NCBI GenBank assembly: GCA_014218235.1
Contig: CM024753.1
Coordinates: 174,320,348-174,384,347, forward strand
Direction: 5' to 3'
Source: Colocasia esculenta
Taxonomy: Eukaryota > Streptophyta > Magnoliopsida > Alismatales > Araceae
DNA: 64,000 nucleotides
Shown here piece by piece: positions 56,399-64,000 of this stretch. The notes under the pieces are model-generated. The model was given only the letters and a program-made list of their open reading frames with translations. It had not been told where the DNA came from and ran no database searches. The number at the start of each line of letters is the position of its first letter. Position 1 is the first letter of the stretch. A program made the position numbers and the translations under genes.

Positions 56399-59216
56399 TG
56401 TAACGACCCGACCTCCCGGACCCTCTCCAGGGACCCCGAAGTTCGCACCGCCACCCACGGATCCGAAGACCCGGAAGGGATAGAAGAAATAGTCTAGTGA
56501 GATATGTATTGAATTTAAATAACTATAACAATATAACAACTGTACAACATGTCCCAAGTAAAAGCACAGGTACAAGAAGAAAGGTGCATTCCTTAAGGGG
56601 CATACCCCGAGAACTTGCAAAGCACAACTCTCAACTCACTCAGGTACAAGAGCTCACAACACTTGCTCTCACTACTGTTGACAACACACGGTGCCACAGC
56701 CGCCTCCGCAACCCGTCCGACACCGAGCTCCCGCAATGACGAGCCCCTAGCTGAAGGAAGTAGGGGGGTGAGCCTCGCGAACAAGGCCTAGTAGGGATTA
56801 CCAGTCCCTCACCGGCCAAAGCAGCAGGAACTCCGAAAATAGGAAACTACCCTAGAAAGCTGTAAAGAGAGGAACACCTACAGCAGGGTACTACTAAGCA
56901 GCGAAACAGAACAATGCAATGCCACGACTACCAACCAAGGTCATGACACACACACGACTCCCGCAGAAACCAACGGAGTCGGGCACAAAGCGGAAGCAAC
57001 CCTCGGCACACCCGCCGAGACCACACAACAACCAGGTGAGAACGACATCTCACTGCAAGCACGACCACCTCAGACCTCCACAAGGTCGATGGCCCACAAG
57101 CAGAACCACCCCGGACCCAGACACACCGTGAGGTCGGGAAGCCATACACGTCGGTGCCACCATGGACTGCCACCCAAGACTGGGACTACGGAACCGAGAG
57201 GACACCGAAGCGAAAACCACCAAAAGTACGGATCCGCACAAGACCAGACCAGTGATGCCCATGGAAACTAGGCACATCTAGGCTATAACCGCCGTACAAG
57301 CTCGGGCAATGAATTGTACTTGGAAACGTTGTGAGGAAACACCGTCAAAACAACAGCAACCAAGCCACTGACGCTAGCAGCCAAGAGGGGGACACGCCGT
57401 CCATGCCCTCCGCTCACCAGCCAGACTCCTGCCTCCACCTCCCCGGAAGAGCGAGACAGAGCCGCCACAGAAACACCACAACACAACAACAACCGCAGCC
57501 TGGCCAAGCTGCGGCCCCACGCCTAGCACCACTACGTGGCTTCGGAAACAATGCAGAGAGAGGCAGTGAGACAAAGGACTATCTGGGCCGCGCTGGGAAG
57601 AAAACACCTCGACAACCTCGGCGTCCCACCCCAGACAAGAGAGCTCTACAAATGACTCAGCCCCACTATCCAAACCTCGTTTTCCCTTCTGCTCTAGAGT
57701 CTGGCAACTCGGCTACCAACTTGAGCACGCTTGTAGCCCAGAGCACTCCCTCAACAGGCTCCCAAGGATGGGGGTCCCAGGCAACAGAGACAACCTCTAA
57801 GTGGGACAAGCCCTCAAGTGCCAAGCACCGAGCGAACATGCGGGGCAAGCACAACAAGAACCACGCCAAATCGTTGGCTTGTAACCACGACAAGCCCAGC
57901 AAGCAAGAGGCGTACACGGACCCTCAAGAGGGCAGTCGGGAAACCAAGGAACGCACGAACAAGCTAGAACCTCGGAACACCACCAGTCGGTACGAAAAAC
58001 CCGTCGCTCTACTAATAATCGATTGACTACCGGTCAATCGATTATTAGGCAGACACGACCCTCCTGGCACCGCTGCCAGGACACGGCCACGAAGGTGTCA
58101 CCTTCGGTAACTGAACGCAGGGAGGTAACCTGCCGCGTTTCCCACCAGAAGGTCCTAAGGGCAAAGCTTGCCCTGGGGCACACGCCGACACGCCAACCGG
58201 GGCCACAGAAACACCTGAGACAACACGGGTACTATCGCGATCTCCAAGGCTGTCGTGACATCATCACGACAGGGAAAGGCACTGCGACAGTAACCCTATC
58301 GTGACGGAGTGAAGCATTGCGACTGAAAACCCTATCGTGATAGGAAAACGCATCGCGGCAGCGATCCTAATCGCGACAGGCAAACGCGTCGTGATAAGGT
58401 CACACCCGACCGGGCAGATGCCTCTTCTGGTGTCGCGACGTACACCGCGGTCGTGACACCAGCAGAGAGGCAGACCCACGAGATGCTCCATCCCGGGGCC
58501 GCCCACAAGCCACACACATCACCACACGGGGGAGGGGAGCATGGAGAAGCAGTAAACACTAACTACAAACCGCGAGGGGCTCCCAATTCACCCGAATTGA
58601 GAAGATTTCAAGCAATCCCTACCTTAAACGAAGAACAAACCCCAATAGGGCCCTTCACGTCGGATTGGCCACCTCCTCCTCGCTCCACGCAAGCTCCACA
58701 ACACCGGGACACCACTCACGGCCCTCCTCCTCGCCTGAAACGGACAAAGGGAAGAGAGGGAGGCGGAGCACCACCGGAGGGTGAGAAGAGAGGGGAAAGA
58801 GGGAAAGAGGGGGAAAGGGTCGCTGGCCAAGGCCTTAAGCCTTCGGCACCCAAGACGTGACAGGGCGACGTGTCGTGTTAAAGACCTTAAAGCGATGGGT
58901 CAACGCACCGTGACAAGAACGCGTCCCCTAGGGACGCCACGACAACGCGACAAGTCGTACTAACACACCTGCCACCTTGACAGGCGTCAGATGACCGAAA
59001 GTATGGAACACTGTCGCGACCCGTTGATCGTTCGTGACAACGAGATGCGACGGGAAAGCCGGGCGCGACAAGAACGCGATGCACAAGCTCGTCGCGACAA
59101 GGATGACTGTCACGTCGGACACCCACGACGCGACACTAACGCATCGCCCAGCCTAGACGCGTTAGTGGCCAGTCATCCAAGACACCAGACGGAAAGCCAG
59201 GAAGCCGGGTCTTACA
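56399..59216 (-). repeat. 5' LTR of the LARD-like element (2.8 kb)
   Basis: Plus-strand view: starts TGTAACGACCCGACCTCC, ends GGGTCTTACA. The second half aligns with 12319-14060. It includes about 90 bp near 57660-57740 that is deleted in the other LTR. GGGGCATACCCCGAG is at 56597. CG dyads at 58225-58450 and 58855-59165. The open frame of 231 codons at 57331 has no domain and is regarded as chance. Confidence 0.88.
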
Positions 59217-60427
59217 GCCTGATTCCCTTATTCCATTGACTGCTTTATTTTCAAATACCGAAAATACCACTATTACAGCATACTCATTAATATCCTTTCA
59301 TAATCTACCTTGTTGTTCCACTCAGGTTGATATTTCTTAATTGCTTCTCAATTGATTCATCTCCTTCTATTCTGATTCACATAACTCTATCTCATTCCAA
59401 ATATTCTTAACCTCAACCTCAATCTTTTTTCGGACACATACTTTTCCTTTCTTCTAACACAGACTTCACCCAACTGCTAATCATCACTAATCTTATCTTC
59501 AACACTGCATTCTTTAACAAATCATTTTGTGGAATCCTCACAAACTGCCACTTGCCAAGTGAATATCTTTGCTTCGAAATTTCTCAGAAAATTTAGCTGA
59601 ATACTGATCTTCTTTTACTCTCTCTACACCCAACTGCTCACCTCTGCACACACTTATACTGATATTTGTATCAAACTTCTTGTTACCACCGTCACTTATA
59701 GTAATATTACTCTCGAACTTTCTTTGCAATAACCATTTCTAATTACAAAGCACACTTAATCTGTCTGCCACAATTCACTGCTCCTCTGTTCACTAATACC
59801 TCATCTCAGGCTAAGCGACCTCACTTAATCATTCTAAACTTCCCATATCACTAACCACATTATTATCTGAGCTGCTTCTTAACTTTTACTAACACAAATT
59901 TCAAACACAACAATTACCTCTGCTAAGGTTCTCAACCACAATCCTTAACACATACTATTCCACATTATAACTTTGTTCTCACTGCCACTCTATCACATCA
60001 TTACCTTAAACCTATCTCTGCCAGTGTTGCACCTCATTAAAACACCTTCATCACATTAAAACATATCCTTTTGAGAACACAGTTTACCTTTGATGAACAT
60101 CATAACTGAATTCATTAATTCCTTTCATTTCTGTAACTGTGAACCATTAAACAACTATACTTTTACTGCAAACTGGCACACTGGTGTAACCACACAAATT
60201 ATACCACTAGCCCCACCATTTCTCAACAACTGCTAACACAACTGCTAACAACTGCCAATTCACAGACACTTATACACTTTTCACATAACAAAAACTCGCC
60301 TGAAAACCACTTTAAACCACACAACACCGTAGACTTACTACCAGCAATGAACATTAAACCATGTCTTGGGACGTTGTAACCTCAATTGTCTTTTCATATT
60401 CTAACTGGACCATGCTCTGATACCAAC
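59217..60427 (-). other. A/T-rich internal fragment of a further minus-strand Ty3 element
   Basis: No gene is recognised. The right end (60415-60427) is a primer site, GTTGGTATCAGAGCATG on the minus strand, next to the LTR at 60428. It is therefore the leader region of that element, cut at 59216 by the LARD-like insertion. Its composition (CTAACA, CTCATT words) differs from all neighbours. Confidence 0.55.
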
Positions 60428-63400
60428 TGTAATAGCCCTGGATATTTATGCCCAATAAGGCTCCATATCCAAGTCCGCCTCCCGCGATCGGACCAAAGTC
60501 TCGCAAGGGATAACGTGCACAAGTGTTCAGTAAGAATATAAAAGACAACAACAACAATATAAAACACAAGAAAGTACATGTGCTCATACCTGTATACAAC
60601 CATGTACAACTATCCCAATACATTATTACATGTCCAATAAAAGAGTACAACTACCTGGGGCATACCCCGAGGGAGCACAAGCTCACACAACACAACTAAA
60701 CTCTACTGCTGGTGTGGTACAAGTCTGCCACTACGTCTCCGTAAGCCACACGAAATCAGCTAACACCTAAAAAGAGTTGTAAGGGAGTAAGCCTTGACAG
60801 GTCACTGGCTCAGTAGGGACCTCCCAAAACAACACCCGAAAACTGAAGAGACCTCAACCCCACAGGGTCTCATTGGAAACACTGATAGCCAAACCTTAAC
60901 ATGCTCACATTAAACATAAATAAGCAGCAATTAAATATAAATACACCAATTAACACAATCTTCGGAAGGTAAAAGAAAACAACAAGACTAGCACAACACC
61001 ACGAGTCCACCCAACAACTGCAATGCCTAGGCCACATGCCTCACAAGCAAACCACTACAACAACTGGTCGCCTAAGCTACAAGCCTCACAGGCAAGCCTC
61101 TGCCTAGGCTACAAGCTTCACAGGCAACCTACCCACATAGGGTAACAGGACTGGCATCTGCAAGCCAATCCACCACACACTAAAACCATAATCGGAAGCT
61201 TACCCAAAGAAGGGTAAGACACAACAAGTGGAAGGTCACACCACTTGACCTCCATGGAACACGAGTCCACCTCAACACCTGAAGAAGCTGGTACATGACG
61301 TACCACAACACAAAGCTACCCACGAAGGGTACAGGTACCTACTACCATGAGGTACCACCACAAAACCCCAACACAACTGCGCCACCACCAAGACACACCC
61401 CAACGGGTAAAACCACAACTCGCGAGTCACACACACACAAGCCACAACCAGTGGCAAGGCACGAGTCAGAAAGAATGACGCCACTATATGGGAACGGACT
61501 ACTGGTTCATGATGCCAGAATCCAACCCGGACAACATAGCACAGGAACTACCTCTCAGTCTCACAATCACGGACGAAAGGTCCAACTGCCGCTCCACAAC
61601 CACAAGCCAAAGAACAGTGGAGACCAACCAACACCACACCTACAGGGACTCCGGCCCGAGCTCCCTAAAGTGAGGCACTGGAAACACAAGACTAGCTAGG
61701 GACCAATACGTCTACTGGTGTCCGTAACCCCCAACCACGAGCGCTACAAGTGACAAACACAAACTCACACAAGTCCCTGCCCTACTGCCATCTTTCCCTC
61801 AGCCGGACGTACAACTCTACACAAGAGTGAGGGTGTCTAAGAAGACGACACAGACCTCGACGGTACACAAGTACCGAGACAAATCCCGAGCACAACAGAC
61901 ACACGTGCCTAGCTCACACAGAACCTTGGGTACCCGACTGAAGAGGTATTCCGGTATAGGCGCCGGACCACCAAACTCGACAAGCACACAAACCACGATA
62001 TGTACTTATACACCCTTTATTTATAAACCACGATACATTAATATCATAATTAGTTTGTCACAGGTCACCATGTGACCTCCAAGCTAACATTGAACCACGA
62101 TGAGGATTAATCACTTAACCTAATACAATAACATACTAAATATATTTAACATGACTCATCAGTTTATCATAAACCAACTCATAGCCCTACGCATACTCTG
62201 CTAGCATTAACCATCTTAAATAACCTTAAAAAGACAGCATAGAACCAAGGCTAGGTCCACATAGTCCCTTCACAGCCCCAAACACCACAAGCAAACCACA
62301 TACACTAAAACGCGACGAACATAGGCGTCGCCTTTCAAATCGCGATGACCTATCCAGTCACAATTCAAAACCTTAACACGACAGGGCCCAGTGTCGCGAC
62401 AGAATCACGATGGCCCGATACGTCACCTTTGGACTCAACCGGTCAACACCACAGCCAGCATCCAAATCACGACGGAACAATACGTCGCGATAAGGATCAC
62501 ACAAAACCTTACACCGAATCGTGACGGACCACACCATCGCGTTCAAGAAAGACTCGACGGGTCGAGTGGTCGCATCCAAACCACCACCACAGCACACCGG
62601 ACAAAAATAGAAATGTGACGATGCATGGCATCACGTTCATACCATGAACGCGATGGTGCACCATGTCACAATTTAGACGCGACAGTGAGCTCAGCTTACA
62701 GGCCGAACCCACCTTCACCACCAGGGAAAACCCACACACATCCGATACAAATGCCAAACTAAAGCCATAAACATGATATCCAAAGCATGGCAAACCACCC
62801 AAACATGCTTTCCACCCCTTTAAACCATTTAAAGCAAATTAAACAAGAGGGGAAGTCTCCCTACCAACTGAACAATCCCAAGAATGCGGAAACCACCATA
62901 TCGACGGCACACCCATGCTCTAGACACGCTCCTCGAGTGGAACCCACACCGCACGAACCACCAGAAAGCCGAAAATCGCCCCAGGAGCTCCTTAGCGGCT
63001 CCCCCTTCGCCTGGACAGAGCTCCTCTGCTCTGTCTAAGTGAAACAGAGCATTTAAACCTCAGTTCAAAATCGCGACATAGGCAAACGTCGCATTTAACT
63101 CTTAAACGTGACGACCCTAACCATCGCCATTCGAAACCCAAAGCGTCGCTGCCTACAAAGGCGGTTCTGTGAATCACGACGGGGTAGACCGTCACGTTCA
63201 AATCACGACGACTTGCTCCGTCGCGTTCACAACCAGAGAACCAACAAGCTGTTTGGGCTAGAACCTCTAGCCCACAATGCCCACACAACGCACGGAAATC
63301 TCGACTAAGGCTCAAATGACCACCTCTTGGTCAAGAGCACCACTCCAAAACCACTAGAACATGGAACCGAAAAATCACGTCGTTACACGTCAACCCACTG

Positions 63401-63482
63401 TTGACGTCAACACCCTTGACGTCAACAAGCACTGTTATGGAAGAAGGCTCATTAAGGGTCCAATAAGGCCCATGGCCTTACA
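60428..63482 (-). repeat. LTR of a chromovirus (3.05 kb) with primer site on one side and polypurine tract on the other
   Basis: Plus-strand view: starts TGTAATAGCCCTGG, ends CCATGGCCTTACA. The minus strand upstream of it carries a pol end and GGGGGGGGAGGC; downstream it carries a primer site. CG dyads are clearest here: 62305-62700 and 63065-63235, for example CGCGACG...GGCGTCGC, CACGATGG...CGTCACC, CACGACGG...CGTCGCG, CGTGACGG...CATCGCG, CACGACGG...CCGTCACG. GGGGCATACCCCGAG is at 60657. Confidence 0.8.
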
Positions 63483-63683
63483 GCCTCCCCCCCTTAAAAG
63501 AATTTTGCCCCCGAAATTCAAACAATGCAAGGGGAAGAGAACTCACCAAAGAGGTACGGAAACTGCTTGCGCATCTCGTCCTCCTGCTCCTAGGTCGACT
63601 CGCCTCCTAAGTGCCGCTGCCAAGCGAGACAAACCAGTGGAGTTTCTTTGTTCCTCAACCTCTGAACTCAGTGATCCTCAATA
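63483..63683 (-). pseudogene. pol: C-terminal chromodomain end of a chromovirus pol, plus polypurine tract
   Basis: Minus strand reads VQRLRNKETPLVCLAWQRHL, then GGEST, a TAG where TGG (Trp) is expected, EDEMRKQFPYLFGEF and a stop. This matches the reverse chromovirus at 41200-41345 (RLRNKAIPLVRVAWQRHS). A TGA precedes it. The purine tract TTTTAAGGGGGGGGAGGC ends at the LTR. The upstream pol is cut by another LTR at 63684. Confidence 0.85.
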
Positions 63684-64000
63684 TGTAACGACCCAGAGAA
63701 CCCGACCCTCGGGCCATGCCGAGGACCCAATTTTCGCAGTTGCCGCCCACAGATCAGGAGACCCAGAAGGACTATAATATAAATCTAACATGATATGTAA
63801 CAGAAGTAAATGTCAACTGCTAAACTAGAAGCGTACGTGCGGAAATATAAAAGAGAGTGAGACCACCGTGTACCGCTCTAAGTACAGTCCCAACATGCAT
63901 GCATCTAGTACAAGTAAAAGTCAGGGGAAGAACAAGTCCCTTAGGGGCATACCCCGAGGGTGACATACACTGAGAAGGGGAAGACCACTGCTAGCTACAG
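63684..64000 (-). repeat. Start of another LTR, cut by the window end
   Basis: Begins TGTAACGACCCAGAGAACCC, the same tip as the other reverse Ty3 LTRs, and carries GGGGCATACCCCGAG at 63944. It interrupts the pol end at 63683. Its other end is outside the window. Confidence 0.7.

Larger units (their letters stand above)
12319..59216 (-). mobile_element. LARD-like minus-strand Ty3 element, split by Tat-B and a solo LTR
   Basis: In minus orientation the order is: 5' LTR 59216-56399, primer site, internal DNA 56385-54929 and 17860-15637 and 14182-14061, polypurine tract, 3' LTR 14060-~12319 (truncated). The matching LTR ends (TGTAAGACCCGGCTTCC) and the exact GTAGG duplication around Tat-B prove that the two halves belong together. 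The internal part, about 3.8 kb after removing insertions, shows no gag, protease, RT, RNase H or integrase on either strand. It is therefore described as a large retrotransposon derivative depending on a chromovirus with the same iMet primer site. Confidence 0.7.

Noticed and set aside
57331..58026. 231-codon plus-strand ORF
   Set aside because: Lies wholly in the 5' LTR of the LARD-like element; composition is low-complexity, no domain, and the aligned part of the other LTR does not keep the frame.
59217..60427. Tandem LTR pair formed by 56399-59216 and 60428-63482
   Set aside because: The two LTRs differ along their length and no polypurine tract precedes 59216 on the minus strand; nesting explains the order better.

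Overview
The window is plant nuclear DNA made almost entirely of nested LTR retrotransposons. No host single-copy gene, tRNA, rRNA or organellar gene was recognised. A flowering plant with a large, repeat-rich genome is indicated by Ty3 chromovirus and Tat-clade pol genes, iMet-type primer sites, GT-AG introns, and two plant-specific gene families: the plant mobile domain (PMD, MAIN/MAIL-like) and the DUF7745-like family. The species cannot be named from the sequence.

Layout. (1) 1-4219: 3' end of a Ty1/copia, Sirevirus-like element with a 2.2 kb LTR holding near-perfect 59-bp repeats. (2) 4220-~12318: 3' part of a Tat-like Ty3 element (Tat-A) carrying antisense, broken PMD and DUF7745-like genes and the start of its 3' LTR. 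(3) ~12319-59216: a minus-strand Ty3 element with no recognisable gag or pol (LARD-like), split by a 1.45 kb solo LTR (14188-15636, TSD ATGAC) and by a complete 37 kb Tat element. (4) 17861-54923: Tat-B, with matching LTRs and TSD GTAGG. It has gag, protease plus G-patch, RT-RNase H-archaeal RNase H-integrase, and then an antisense two-gene cargo (PMD, DUF7745-like). Tat-B is itself split by two chromoviruses with exact TSDs: 24925-33898 forward (TSD CGCCT) and 39361-47725 reverse (TSD TAATC). (5) 59217-64000: parts of further minus-strand chromoviruses, including one LTR with a primer site on one side and a pol end plus polypurine tract on the other.

How the parts relate. gag, pol and the PMD cargo are decayed, mostly by CAG-to-TAG and G-to-A type changes. 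The DUF7745-like gene of Tat-B is an exception: 446 codons are open, with TATA box, one intron and AATAAA.

The most unusual structure is spread over several unrelated LTR families. The LTRs, gene spacers and one intron contain arrays of short dyads, about 24-34 bp each, with CG-bearing arms facing each other over a variable 6-16 bp centre. The clearest form is AATCGCGACGG...CCGTCGCGATT. Other families use different arms with the same architecture.
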